64,000 bases of DNA from Melitaea cinxia (lineage: Eukaryota > Arthropoda > Insecta > Lepidoptera > Nymphalidae). A program made the translations under genes and the position numbers. Of this stretch, positions 22,361-35,513 are shown piece after piece. Position 1 is the stretch's first letter; the number at the start of each line of letters is the position of its first letter. The stretch covers positions 8,743,501-8,807,500 of the forward strand of contig NC_059402.1 in assembly GCF_905220565.1 (NCBI RefSeq). The letters run 5' to 3'. The notes beneath the pieces were generated by a model. The model worked only from the letters and a program-made list of their open reading frames with translations. It made no database searches and was not told the DNA's origin.

Positions 22361-24595
22361 CTACAAATTTTATAGATTGAGATTACCTACCACAGCCATT
22401 TAAAAAAAAAATGACGACTACTTTTTTTGCGATAATGTGAACTAAATCCTCGTTGTTAATCATCCTAAAGTGTGGAAAAACATCTTTTTACGACAATGAG
22501 TGTGTACTGCTGAAAGAAAAACATTTTTTATTTGGTTTAAAATATGCAGTGAAGTGGTTACTTAACGTCAATTTACTGCTCCCCTCCCATAACGTTTTCA
22601 TTCGTAGTAGGTGTCAGCTGATTTCCTGTCGGTTACCGGCTCGAACTCTTGCGCAAAAAGTATGCTACGTACGCCACTGCCGATGGCTCTACCTCCGATT
22701 CTATGGTGATCTATTACAACTGAAGCACAAATATAATTTTAAGTAATTAAAATTTTGTATTAGTGCAAAATTTAAGGAAGTTTTAAAAGAAAATCCTTTA
22801 AGAAAACCCAACAGAAGCCAAAAGTATATTTTTCCTGATCTCGATAAGTGGCGATCTGAGTCTGTTGTTATCTCTTATCATTATGCTCTTGCGAAGGTCG
22901 CGCTGATAAAAGGCATTGGTAGTCACGGATTCGAATGAAAGCTTTCTCAAAAGTAAAATTAGACTTTTTAATAAAATAGAAAATGTTCATTACTACGTAT
23001 AAATAAAAAAAAACTTAAAAAATTAAATTTTATTAAGTTAAAATATTACTAAATAAATACTACTTCTTATTTGTATTTCTTTTAATAAAAAAAAATTGAT
23101 GAAAAATGTTAATGTTGTAAAAGTTTTCTATATTGTCACCAATTCAAAACAAATCCACGTCACAAATTCTTCCACACAAGATCACAAGTTGGATATCTCG
23201 CAGACATCTGACTGATTCCTATTTTACATACCCTATTCCTATTTATTTATCTTTACTCAAAATTTATAATCTAAAATATAGAATTCTCAACAGAAGTGCT
23301 AATTTCGTTTTTGTCTACTTTTGTTTTACACTTTGACTCGTTAACTTAAAAATATTAAAACTACCCACTTTTTTATTGAATAGACTTTAAAATCGTAGAA
23401 ATGCTAACGTATACGGAAGTACTCTCTTACTCTCTTCCGGTACATTCACGCGATCGAAGTATATACCTAGTACGTGGTAAGATCTTACGCGTTTTGTTTT
23501 AAAACTTTTCTGATATGTTTTCATATAGATATCATAAATGTGTGTATTTTTGTTTACCGTGTAATTTGAAGCTTAACATAGGCCATATTTCTTTTGGCGA
23601 ATTGCTAAAACTGCATCTCTAAAAATAGTTCCATTTCAAGCTTTTATCTCTATTCTGTTTTACTTACGAGTATATCATACACAATTAGTAATGACACATA
23701 TCAGTAAGTGCGTCAGACAAACAGAGTTAAATGACAGAGGACAAAAGTCATATTTACTAAAGTTTATTAAAATTACAATTGATGTAATTAATGACATTTT
23801 ACTAACATCAATAACGCTGATATTATACTTAAAGCGTCTTTATGTAATAAATATTTTTACGTGTTTTAAATATTCAAATTAATATTATATAAACAGACAA
23901 CATAAAAAATTACATGATGAATTTGTAATTAATTACACAGTAAGTAATTTTAAAATTATTTGTAAAGAATCCAAGCATTCTCTGAGTTTTGTTACTCAAA
24001 TCATTATTTATGAATTAGACACAAAAAAGTATAGTTATTTCTTTTATACTCCGAGATACAATTCCACGTCCTGATATAAGTAGCTAATGGGTCAAGCCAT
24101 TGTCGGAGGTTATTCAGCGCCGAAGAATGCGTCCGGCGCATTAGAGCAAATAGACTACCATATCTTGGATACAAAAGAGTATTGACACTGTCAGATAAGC
24201 ATATCTCAGTGTACACTGTTCACTAATGTTGTAGGTATCGGGCTGGTTTACACTCATTGTTCCGTTATCGTATACGGTTAGCGCATTTATAGGACCGATA
24301 AGCAAATAAATGCACTCTTGCTGGCCGTGTCTCGCTGTCAGACAGTATTAGCTATTTAAGTTTTATTTATGTATGTCGTATACATATATTAGCGAAAACA
24401 TGCGATATTTCGTTAGTAGAATTTTATTCTGAAATACTACATGTCGACGTTCAGTATACAGCATTATAACTGCGTGTAAAATAAATGACCGTTACAGACA
24501 TTATTCGCGAGCATTTTATCACGACTAACTCGTGGAATACGAAATAAAGTAATTTCATTATACTTATTCAAGCTTGAATAATTTTTAAAGCCATT
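22361..24595. other. AT-rich DNA downstream of the GC island
   Basis: No recognisable exon or repeat. The ORFs at 22453-22746 and 23133-23336 have no known motif. If the donor at 22271 is real, this would be the start of an intron. Confidence 0.35.
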
Positions 24596-24651
24596 ACTAA
24601 CAAGCAAGTACTAACAAGCAAGTACTAACAAGCAAGTACTAACATTCAAGT
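24596..24651 (+). repeat. 14-bp tandem repeat (4 units)
   Basis: ACTAACAAGCAAGT occurs three times in perfect tandem, and a fourth unit has two changes (ACTAACATTCAAGT). It lies just upstream of a candidate promoter block. Confidence 0.9.
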
Positions 24652-24729
24652 ACTAATATTGAAATCTGGCGCACGATTTTTTGCGACTTACCCAGATAAA
24701 ACGTCGCGACTTGGCAGTGTGTTTCTTTG

Positions 24730-24960
24730 TGTCTATAAATATTTGAGAGCACATTTACACCGTCTGTAAAGCGCATTGTCAAAGTGCATGCGATTTTATC
24801 CGTCGTTCGACGGTCAGTTCGTTCACTCAGGCGTCCAGTCTATATTTAGTGGGCGTCGGTGCCGCGAGCCGGCGGAATGCAGGCGCGCGCCCGAACGCTG
24901 ACCTACCACAACTTAGCTCTGATACAGTTTCGGCGCACGCACAGCCTTCAATACAGGATC
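24730..24960 (+). promoter_or_regulatory. Possible promoter or enhancer block
   Basis: A TATAAATA lies at 24734-24741, an initiator-like TCAGTTC at 24814-24820, and a GC-rich stretch (CGCGAGCCGGCGGAATGCAG) follows at about 24863-24882. The TATA-to-initiator distance of 80 bp is too long for one core promoter, so these may be independent or chance. The 79-codon ORF from 24859 has no recognised domain. Confidence 0.3.
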
Positions 24961-25485
24961 AACCTGCTCCAAATTGTCTTTACGTACATGAATGCCAATG
25001 ATCTCACTTTACTTCTCACGTTATGGACGTGCCAGCTTTATTGTACTTTTTTGTTATACAAAATGCGGAACTTGAATAAAAAAATTTCATCGGATTAACA
25101 AACACTGTTTATAATAAAATATAATTTAATGTATCATAAACATAATTCTTCTTCGTTTGAATCTTTACACAGGGCATCTACCTTTTTCAGTGCAAAATAA
25201 AACTAGCTAGTTACGTTACGCTATACGAGTGTAAATGATGTCTAGATTCAATAAAAACTTGTTTTTAATAACACAATTGATATTTTTGTTACATTTGACT
25301 GTGACTAATTAAATACTAAATGACAAGGAAAAGGTTTTAATTTGTAGAGATTGTTAAATTAAATATTTATTATATGTGTGTTAAAGCGGAAAATCAGTAA
25401 TTTTATAATTATGTGTGAGATAATATATGGTATGTGGTATAATTATAAGTAAACTATTTTGCAGTTTATTTAATAAATTATTACT
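24961..25485. other. AT-rich DNA, nothing recognised
   Basis: No ORF with a known motif and no repeat copy could be placed. Confidence 0.35.
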
Positions 25486-25604
25486 AACCGACTTCGAAAA
25501 AGGCTCTGACGAGTAGTTTTTGAGTTATTTCTAATGATGCGTACTTAATTGATTTCGTTAACGGTTCTGATTTTATTTCTCGTCGATGTAAATTGAAGTG
25601 GTTC
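25486..25604 (-). repeat. AACCGACTTC-family repeat, copy 5 (deletion derivative)
   Basis: Inverted orientation relative to the others: AACCGACTTC at 25486-25495 is followed by AAAAAGGCTC, and the far end reads AATTGAAGTGGTTC at 25591-25604. Only about 120 bp remain between the termini, compared with 430-540 bp in full copies, so most of the interior has been deleted. A trace of the internal module (TTTCTCGTCGATGTA) remains. Confidence 0.6.
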
Positions 25605-25840
25605 TTTTTTTTTAAACAATCACAATTATTTTTTTAAGTATTATCATTGTTTAGTACGAAATAGGTAAATAACTTAAAAACAGTTAAGGCGTAATCTCCG
25701 TTAGTATTTTTTTATTTATTTAGAAGCTTTCCCAGGACATGAATTGATTCTGAAAAGGCAATTGTGACATTGATGAGTAAAAAGACAAAAGTCTTATTGT
25801 CAGCAAAAAAGAAAACATTAGTAAATACTTAATGTAAATA

Positions 25841-26297
25841 GTCAGTTCAGTCAGTTCAGCCTATTGCAGTCCACTACTGGACATAGACCTTACCAAGTTC
25901 GCGCCAGACATCCCGGTTTTCGCAATCCACATCCAGCCCACACCGGCAATCTTACGTAGATCGTCTATCAACGGGCCGGAGGACGCCCCACACTGCGTTT
26001 GCCAAGACGCGGTCTCCACTCTAGGACCCGTCTACTCCAACGGCCATCGGTCTTGCGACACAGATGACCAGCCCACTGCCACTTCAACTTGCTAATTCTG
26101 TGGCCTATGTCGGTTATTTTCATTCTCTCGCGGATAGTCTCATTTCTCTCTTCTCATCTTTGAGAGAGACCCCAAGCATAGCACGTTCCATTGCACGTTG
26201 AGCGACTTAAAACTTGTGGACCAGTCCCTTCGTCAGTGTCCAAGTCTCAGCTCCGTGTTAACACTGGCAGGACACATTGCTCGAAGACTATTGTCTT
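25841..26297 (-). pseudogene. RTE LINE, 5'-truncated 3' fragment
   Basis: It matches the 3' end of the full-length RTE at 39213-42460 on the same strand, from the 3' tail (here GTCAGTTCAGTCAGTTCAG at 25841-25859 on the plus strand) to TGCTCGAAGACTATTGTCTT at about 26297. It has about 440 bp of the roughly 3.2-kb element. It contains small deletions relative to the long copy, for example at 26245-26255. It encodes only the last part of the C-terminal region and has no RT active site. Confidence 0.8.
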
Positions 26298-26340
26298 GTG
26301 TGTAATGTTACAAGATTTTTATTAATTTTATTATTTTTAT

Positions 26341-26789
26341 ACTAGCGACCCGGCCCGGCTTCGCACTGGTGCAAGGCTGATACCAAATATACTACAGAAT
26401 GTCTTTATTTATAGTGTGAAGCTAGCTTATAACATGTTTATTAACATAATAACAACAACATTCAAATATGCGTCGTTAGATTACACGTTGTTACAGAATG
26501 CTTTGAAGAAATAAAGGTTCACTGCTCGTTCCCCGTAGGTGATTGCGTGATAATATGTAGCCTATATGTTGACGCGACTTCTTAATAATATTGGTGCCAA
26601 ATTTGAAGTAAATCCATGCAGTACTTTTTGAATTTATCCCGGACATACATACAAACAAACAGACAAAAATTCTAAAAACTATATTTTTGGCTTCGGTATC
26701 GATTGTAGATCACACCCCAAGTATTCTTTAAAAAAAATATTCAATGTACAGTTTTGACTTTCCTACCATTTTATTATATGTATAATAGA
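26341..26789 (-). mobile_element. Helitron-like non-autonomous element
   Basis: Read on the minus strand it begins TCTATTATACATATAATAAA at 26789 and ends GCCGGGTCGCTAGT at 26341. Its 5' part is nearly identical to that of the 2385-2711 copy. It contains a (TGTC/TGTT)-rich stretch at about 26653-26667 and a GC-rich 3' tip. No coding capacity. Confidence 0.7.
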
Positions 26790-29700
26790 TGTTATAGTAT
26801 TCACTTATATTTGTTGAAAACTTTTCGTATAAAACAGAGCATAAGTTTTAGCACTAACTTAAAGATATTCTAGGAAAAAATGACATCGGTATAGATTTTT
26901 CATTATTTTTTTCATATATTTTTTAACACAACAAAGTAAACATTAATAAAGACCTCACATTTGGTAACATTCATGAACTCGTAGTAATCGCTGTTACAAA
27001 TTACAATAAAAAAAAAAAAAAATTAAGAAAAATAAAATAAAATTGATATTTATCCAAATAAATTGCATATTATTTCATAATTAAGATTTTCTGCTTTTGC
27101 TTCACAATTCAACTAGATGTCACTTACGGTTCCACTCGCTTTTAGTTTAAGAAATCATAAAGTATTAGCCTAAAGCTTTTCACCATTATTAATAGAAATT
27201 ATAATATCTGACATATTTAAGCCAAAACAATTTAAGTATAAATCTTTAAAATAAGCAACTTTATGGTAAAGGTTATTATAAATAGTATGCATACCATTTA
27301 TTACAGAGATGTACGTCAAAAATTTGTACAAAAAACCTGCCATGTCTGACCTTTATGACTAAGAGTGAGCATTTATGTTGATAATTTTATGAAGGTATGT
27401 AAATAAGAATTTATCGTACGACATTCGTAGTCGTGTCGTAGCGATTCTGTCGCGACGTGTAAATACCACTGACAGCACTCTGATACCGTGATATGTGTTC
27501 GCCGTTTCTAATACGTTATGGCGTATACGTTACGTTATGGCCTTTAAGCGTTTTCCTATTCCCTTTGAGTTATCATTTTCTTACTCCACTTAGTTTTATT
27601 CTATTAAACCAGTAGTTCATACTAAAAGCTAATATATTTTATTTATCAGATCATTTATGATCTTAATGCTCCTCTGTATGTGGGTAGGCGTATAATGTGG
27701 TTTATTGATTTGATATTTTATTTTATTTTATATCTTTGAATATCCTAACCTTAGGTTCTGTTTTTCTGTTGATTTCACCCACATACTATGAGGCTTTATT
27801 TCTTCGATGAACCAGCATTCTTACGCAAAAGGGATTAGTAAAATCGGATCAAGTTGACCAAGAGACTAGAAAATTCAACCGCGTGAACAAATTCGTTCCC
27901 GTTATTATTTACCGTTGTTAATTTTCGAAATTAAATTACTATTATATGATAAATTAAAATAAAAGAAAATATTCCAAAAAAGTAAATTAATACAAATGTC
28001 AAATTTCTAAGTAACTTAATTTTTATCTATCGTAATAATAAATAAAAATGTATGTGTAAACACATAAAAACGACTAAGTTTACTTAGCTGGTAATTAGTA
28101 ATTTTCAACTCATAACAATGAAAAGGTTTCAACAACATGATTAAAAACCAAGCGGATACGAAACATAATTTTTAAGATCCAGACCTAAATAAACCACTAG
28201 TGTCTATGTATGGCTGAAACAAGGTGCGTTGGTCGCAGTGGCGCCGGCTCGGTCAGACATTGCTATTAGATCTCAGATTGATCGATGCTTCGTCGCCTGC
28301 CGTATCGAATAGACGTCTTATTTTATTGGCACTAACTGCGTATAGTGACGTAATGGCCACGTCATGTACTAAGGTTTTTATATATAAGGTTTCCCGTCTG
28401 CTAAGCATAATTAAAGTCGTGTCTGTCTCTTATTTGATATGGACGCCCGGCAACCCTGGCCTACATGTTGAAGAGGCAGCTCGCGAAAGATTTTCAATCA
28501 ACTGACTTCCGAAAGATTAATATTCCGATCTCATAGCCAAATAATTATTTTATATGTGTATATTCAGTATTGTATTACTTTGTAACAGTTTCGATAAATA
28601 TAATCGAATATCGTATTGTTTTCACTTTCATTTATTGAAGAATCTACCTTGACGTCACGATTAGAAAACGTAAGTAATTCTTTATCACCGTTTATCGGAG
28701 TTATTTGCTTTTTTACGATAAAATAAGAGGTACTCCACGAACCGAACTGATAATACTTTTGTATTGGTAACTAAGGTGTTTTAAATAATTCTACGTGATA
28801 GAAGACATATTTATGATAGGAACGGATCCTATTATTTCCATTGTCTAACCAAAAGTGAACATTATTCGATCGAAAAATATGTTTAGTATTAAGAAAGTGA
28901 TTCATTATCGTCTTTATATAAGAAATTACAACCATAATTGTTAATTACTCACATAACAAATTAATAGTCAGCGATAAAGCTACTATCACTATCATAAATG
29001 TGTTTAATTTGCCTTGTTTGAGGGCAGCCCGATAAGAGTGTGTATTGGCGTCGTGACATTAAGAATTTTTAAGCAAGTAAAAATCAAAAAATTAAAAATT
29101 AATTAAAATAATAACTTTTCTGTAAACTAATCCATTGAAAAACTAAGATATTTGCAAAACGGTTCTAAGTTTTTAAGACAGCAGACATATCATTAATCTT
29201 CCAATCAATTGTGACTAGAACGAAACATCCGATGAAACAATGGCATAATAATAAAGCATACTCGTATAGAACCTACGCAATTTGCAATTACTTGAAATTA
29301 CAGAATCTCTTTCCCTCATTTCATTTTATTTGGACTCGTGCTTTGATGTTGATTCGCATTGCTAGTGACTTTATAGGTGAAGCGCGGTCGTGTGCACGCC
29401 ACTTTACGACCAGTAAAATGCACTTTAATGTTCTTAGCGAGAATCGACTCTCGGTTCCTTTGCATTCAAATCTAGTACAATAGCACTAAACAGTTATATA
29501 ACCTTGTAATGTAGACGTACATTATCTACTAAATTTATTTAAATGTATAAAGCCTTTAGACATTTTTTAAATGTTGAATGTCTTACTTTCGAAGCGCATT
29601 TTCATCGCTGCAGTTTTTTTTTCCATATAATAGCGGGATAGATTTTTATGAGAAGTAGTTTTATTTCTTCCTTTAATAAAAGCTTTGAATCTTTATCACG

Positions 29701-31858
29701 AACCTCAGAGATGTATTAAATGTTTACAGAAGTTTCTTTAAGTTTTCTGTACAATCTTTTCTTGTGAAAATATACTTAAATCTTATCGGAAGACTGTACT
29801 TATATTCAAAGAGATAAAAATTAATATTATGTATGTATAATCATTGCGAATGTTCTATGGTTATTTTGTGTATTAACTAAACTACCCTCGCGGTGTCAAC
29901 CACATTTTTTAACTATATCTCAGCTCCAATGGCTTTTTTAAATGTATATAGTTTTATAGCCTTTACTTTTCTTCATAAACAAATTTTTAACAGCTAGATG
30001 TTTGTTTGTAATTGGTTCGTAAGATCCTTGAATGCATTCATTTAATTAATAGAAATAATTTTGCATTAATTAAATCAGTATATAGTAAATCAGTAATAGT
30101 ATAATCAGTGTCATATAAAATATAACATAGGATCGATAAATTAAAAATAAAATAAAATTGACAAGTCGACGCACACAAATAAAAATCATTTAGATAATTG
30201 TTTAATCTTGTATGAAGACCACGTGTCGCTAGTGTTTGATTACAAATATTTATACATTAATATAAATTAAAATTAACACAGCCGGCACCGAAAAATGTAC
30301 ATTGATTTCATTTTTATTACTACATATATCTTACTAAATTGTTTAGTACTTTTGTTTAAATTTATTAAAAAAAATTATTGCTTAAATATAAACCATTTTT
30401 CGAACTGGTATAATCTCTTAACACTTACATTTAGGTTACGTTAGTTTTTATAGGAAACTTATGTACTTGTGATGCAAACTATAAATAATGTAGAAGACAC
30501 ATATGTCGTAGAATATATAATAAAATTAAGCAAAACATGTATTTCAACAAACATAATAAATAATTAATTTTAAAACTATTACGTGCTATTATCGTCGAAG
30601 GTATTTTGAAAACATAAGCGAAGGTATGAATATTCATTATGAATATTTATTATTTACGTAAACACGCTAAAGTTCAAATATCTGACGTTCAAAATAAATT
30701 TGATAAGACAATATGTGTACCTACTTTACTTAAAAGTATTTAACTTTCATCAATAATATATTGAAATATTTAATACATTTTCTATTTCAATAAATATTAA
30801 TAATAATAATAAATATTCTTTAATGTACACCAAAGAAAAATACAATATATTAAGATTAGTCTTAGCTTTGTACAACAGGCGACCTTATCGAATAAAAAGC
30901 GATCTCTACCAGGGAACCGTGTTGCGGAGGATATTATGACCAGTGAACACAGACAGAAATAGGTGTACTTATAACATAGAATAATATATAACATAAATAT
31001 TCTACAACGAATGTCTGTATGCTCACTCAAATATGGCGATTTTTGTAAATAAAAATTTTCATTAGAGATGTAATCTTAAACTAGTTATATCATTACATTA
31101 CTTATCAACAGTTGTAATTTATCGAGTTATTATAATTATTGATTAAATTATTTTTGATAGCCAGATACACCATATAAAAATGTACGTGTATAATAAAACA
31201 AAACTAATATATCAGATCTTTATTTGAATAGATCTGATGCATTAAGAAGTTATTATGTAATGTTGCTACATCAAAAATAATATTTTAATAGATAAAATCT
31301 ACGCTCGTTAATCGTCGCTCTACAGAATAGCCCATCTAATGAATATGTACATGTGTTATCACTTCATAGTAAAAAAAATATGTATATTATTTAACAAGAC
31401 ATATGTATATGTGTAAGTACGTGAACCAATATGTGTATTTAACTGTGTACAATATCCGGTACTTCATTAGCTATTTAATAATAGTGGTAAAAGTAAATAC
31501 TCTTACCATAGGTTGTGAAATTAATTATTTGCACTTTTCACTCGCTAAAGATCGTTGACACCAAATCAGTAAGTGATCGGAGATAAATATTATCATATTT
31601 GTTCAAATCTTAGACATACGTACGTGGTTAATCACATACCTATATGTATTTACCAGGGATTAATGGGTTTTATTCATTATTTGTATAACCCCAATGTACT
31701 AAATAGCTAACTCCTACGTATTATGTACTTACTATAAAACTGTCGAGAGAAGTTCAATTCAATGTTAATGCTTGTCTTGTTTTCTATTAACTTTGAAAAT
31801 CTAGGACTAAAACGAATAATATTAGTTGCAACAGTTATATAAAGCCTAAATTTCATAA
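26790..31858. other. Long AT-rich stretch, no gene recognised
   Basis: About 5 kb without a recognisable gene or a repeat family I can place. ORFs at 28224-28505 and 29211-29483 (both +) overlap mildly GC-richer patches but carry no known domain. A poly(A) run lies at about 27006-27021. Confidence 0.35.
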
Positions 31859-31870
31859 ACTTTGCATAAT
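31859..31870 (+). repeat. Target-site duplication, left (short SINE)
   Basis: ACTTTGCATAAT, identical to 32022-32033 on the far side of the SINE insertion. Confidence 0.85.
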
Positions 31871-32021
31871 GTTGCAGCCTGTAATATCCCACTGCTGGGC
31901 ATAGGCCTCTTTCTCTATGTAGGAGAAGGATCAGAATTTAATCTATCACGCTGCTTCAATGCGACCGCACCCGCAACAGCCACGTACCAGTGCTGTGACC
32001 ATTGCACCGACGCTTCGTCAT
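31871..32021 (-). mobile_element. Short SINE with perfect target duplications
   Basis: On the minus strand it begins TGACGAAGCGTCGGTGCAAT near 32020, continues GGTCACAGCACTGG (A-box side of a tRNA-like head) and ends GGATATTACAGGCTGCAAC at 31871. Both ends match the 337-bp SINE at 51248-51584, but about 170-190 bp in the middle are absent, including the B-box region. The 12-bp target duplication is perfect, so this shortened form itself may have inserted, rather than being deleted afterwards. Confidence 0.85.
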
Positions 32022-32033
32022 ACTTTGCATAAT
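32022..32033 (+). repeat. Target-site duplication, right (short SINE)
   Basis: ACTTTGCATAAT, identical to 31859-31870. Confidence 0.85.
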
Positions 32034-32692
32034 AACACATTATTTTCATATGATATATTTAAATAGAATCGTATTTTTTTTTCTAAAAGTAAATTAAATG
32101 CAGAAGATACATATTTTTCTTTCATGTAGTTATTAGTATTAAAATTATGTAAGGATTTATTATCTGTATAGCGTAGGCAGGCACCCGTCACGCAGCGCGT
32201 GTATGTACTGATAACGGCCTCAGTTCGATGTCATTGTTTTGTTAACAAACCTCTTCTATACAAGGCTTTTGCTATTATTCTATATTGAAATTAGAGAAAA
32301 ATATTATTAGTCCATACCTTACAATCTATACACTCATAGGTACGTTTGATATTTTCTAACAATCTGGTCCAATAACCTGTCTTTATTTTGTTTACTATAA
32401 ATAGAGTTTTCAGTCTTTCTAGTGAAGAAAATTATAGCTAGTTACTTTTAAATCGCCCTCTATGTCGTCTAAGTCCAGTTTTTGTCAGAAAAATAGAACT
32501 CAATACATATATAGGTAGAAAAAGAAAATAGGTTCTAATAAAAATGATAACATCATCATTGACCTTAGTTCCTCTATTGCATAAGATTTAGACAGTGTCA
32601 GACAGACACTGTGTCGCCTAGGACACTCTTCAGGAAAACGCAGAGTTGCCTAAGCTTTGCTCCACCCTCTCGATCTCACTGGCTAGGCCCAC
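32034..32692. other. AT-rich DNA, nothing firmly recognised
   Basis: The patch 32590-32690 is GC-richer (CTCGATCTCACTGGCTAGGC) and abuts the antisense LINE remnant. It may be part of another old element, but I cannot place it. Confidence 0.3.
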
Positions 32693-33740
32693 AAAAAAAT
32701 AATCAAAAATAGCTTTATTCAAATAGCCTTCAAAAACACCTTCGAATCATGTAGAATCATCATCAGTTGTAACTTTTCTAACTGCGAATGCTACGGAGCT
32801 AAGTCTACCATTCAAAGATGACAATGGGATGGGAACTCCACTGAAATTCTGAATCCAAATTTATCCCTAAGAAAACTGAAGTATCATTGACAATAAGCCT
32901 TAGCGTTATTTGTTTCTACATTACAATTCGGATACTTAACATTGGGCAACGCAAACAGAACACACTTGATTTTCTTGGCGTTCAAAACTAAGTTGTTTAT
33001 TTTAAACCATCTTGAATTTGCGATAAAGAATTGTTGACCTCGTCATAATTAAATACAGAACCTTTTTACTGTATACTTTAAAATTAAGTGATGATTTATC
33101 AGCAAATAACAGTATATCACAAATATCCTTAACATAAAATGGCAGACCATTTTTATATATATTAAAAAAAGAAAAGGACCTAGAATCGATCCCTGTGGAA
33201 CGCTCATTTTTAGCGCAAATCTAGAAGATTTCGTCCCATTAATTTATACACATTGAATTTCATTAGTTATATACGAAGCTATGAGAGAGAGTTTTACCAT
33301 TAACACCCTGATACTCAAGTTTACTTAATAAAATCCCGTGGTTCACGCAATCAAACGCTTTTGATAAATCACAATATACTCCAATAGCATTTTGTGACCT
33401 CTCCCAACCGTCTCATATATGCTTGAGAAGTGCCACATTAAAAGTTTTAATTAAGGGAGGCATTATCCCATTCTCCCTTTTTAAAAAGTGATAAGTAAAA
33501 CTTTGCTATATTTTAACAAATCTGGAAAAGATCCCACTTTAATAGAATTGTTAAGATATAGATCATGTGTTGTTTTAACGTTAAGACTCAAATGATTTTA
33601 TATCTTAAGAATCAACCTGCGAGAATGAAAATCAACATTAAATTTGCTAACGCTATTTTTAAGATGTTGATTAGAATTCGTTGAAGATGAATTCAGTAGA
33701 GGAGTTAAATTAATGGGTATTTAATCGAAAAAAAAAAGTT
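32693..33740 (-). pseudogene. Decayed LINE reverse transcriptase (CR1/Jockey-like)
   Basis: Minus-strand translation in several frames gives reverse transcriptase motifs in the right order. These are SIKVGSFPDLLKYSKV (about 33540-33490), motif A region VYCDLSKAFDCVNHGILLSK (about 33395-33330), SVPQGSILGPF (about 33213-33178), a changed active site LLFADKSSL where FADD is expected (about 33108-33082), and NNLVLNAKKIKCVLFALPNV (about 33003-32940). The 3' end is a TATTTGAATAAAGCTATTTT tail at about 32700-32725. Stops and frameshifts separate the pieces, and the catalytic FADD is lost, so it is inactive. The family is inferred from motif spacing only. Confidence 0.8.
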
Positions 33741-35307
33741 CTAGAACTATCTTTTATAATCCTTTAAACGTCAAACGAATCCGTGACTCACGACACGTGC
33801 AATAAGTTCTGTGCAGACTTGATGACCTTCTACGCTAAGTCGTTTTATTTTTTTTATCAGTTTCGTTTATTTTGTCATGTTATGGTTTTAACATTCTTAA
33901 ACCCTGTTTTTTCGGGTAGTGTAAAAAGGGATTAAAGTCTAGTCTATTTTATTATTTACTAACAAATGAATATCTTATTGCGAACCCAATTTAGAATAAT
34001 ACGTTTTCTAATAATAGCAAATTTAAAACACAATGCGTTCGTATTGTCTCTCGATCAGGTACATGGCTAGCCTTAAACAAACTGTTTGCATCCACAACGA
34101 AGGCCTTACAGAAACATTTGTTCACAGTATACACAAGCCTTGCGAGTTAAGAATAAAACAATTGATAAACGTGACTTTAACAAGTTCCAGTTAACATCAT
34201 CGGATATGCGCTCTATCAATTTTGTTTTCTTTGTTGAAAATCTCAAAGGAAAAAATTAAGAAAAAATTTACTTACAATGCAAAGCTTAACAAATATTTAT
34301 TTCCATATAATTATGGTATTAGGACGGACGACTTATTTTTTGTCAAGACTGGAAATTTACATTTTAAATTGTCAGTAATGTTGACAACAATACCCCATGG
34401 CTTTGCTGTCGGCATTCTTGCCAACGCTTCCCAGTAATAAGATTTACCTCATAATTTGTAAAAAATATCTATAAATATAGGTTACCTACCTTAGAACAAA
34501 CGACGATTTTGCATTAAAAGTTTGTTTTATTTTACATGTATAGTGGAATATAACATTAACAGATAATATTTGCGACGAGTATCGATCGCTCCATTATAAG
34601 CGTAGATAAGAACAATTCTTTTATATATGATTAAATAGCTATGTTGATTCTCGTGTTGCTAACTCAATAGTGACCTTCGACTAAAGCTTTATATAATATA
34701 CGTGCAACGATAAATTAATATAAAAGTTTTTATTTTAGTCAAAAAAGAACAAACGATGCGAACATTTAAATTAATACTTTTCGCTATATTTTAATTTTAT
34801 AGCTTGAAGTGTCACATATTCAGTAGAGTCAGAAGCACGTTGCTTTTTGTATTCTCCTGTTATATTGTCAACAATGTTTACATAATATTTTAATAAGATA
34901 TTATTACAATAATGATATCATCGAGATAACTCAGCTTCTTATCAACGCTATAAATCAAGTCGTCACAACAGTCATATGTATCGTACTTGGTTACAAAGAA
35001 AATTGATATGAAAAATTTCGATACTTTTTTTACAAAACGTTACTTGCATTCTTACCCGTACTGGGCTTTGATTAGAAATGCCACGAATTATAGCCGAATA
35101 AACGTGGTACATCTATTTTCGTAATTGTCAGAATGGGTAGCGTTAATAATTATAATACTGAGGACAAATTTAGTATAAAAGTAAAGTTAGTTCCATTATC
35201 ACAGACATCGGAGCTTCGTTTTATAAATCTGACATCTGTATATGTACGTGTATGTAGTATCGTAGTTTCTCAAAAGATAAAGAAATTTTCATTTGCTTTT
35301 TATTAGA
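33741..35307. other. AT-rich DNA, nothing recognised
   Basis: No supportable gene. The ORF at 34222-34437 has no known domain. Confidence 0.35.
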
Positions 35308-35513
35308 ACTAGATGTGCCCCGCGGTTTCACCCACGTTAATTTAAGAAAAAAAAGAGGCACTAAAATATTATATACCCTATAGCCTTTTTCAATAAATAG
35401 GCTATCTAACACTGAAAGAATTTTTCAAATCGGACCAGTAGTTCCTGAGATTAGCGCGTTCTAGCAAACAAACGAAAAAACAAACACTCTTATATTTATA
35501 ATATTAGTATAGA
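35308..35513 (-). mobile_element. Helitron-like non-autonomous element
   Basis: On the minus strand it begins TCTATACTAATATTATAAAT at 35513 and ends GTGGGTGAAACCGCGGGGC then ACATCTAGT at 35308. It is 206 bp, with both the TC start and CTAGT end, and has no ORF of note. The AACTACTGGTCCGATTTGAA phrase at about 35425-35444 is typical of this class of lepidopteran repeat. Confidence 0.7.

Noticed and set aside
21808..22380. 190-codon ORF in the GC island
   Set aside because: Overlapping ORFs in other frames and on the other strand are equally good, composition is low-complexity, and a splice donor falls inside it. It is more likely untranslated.
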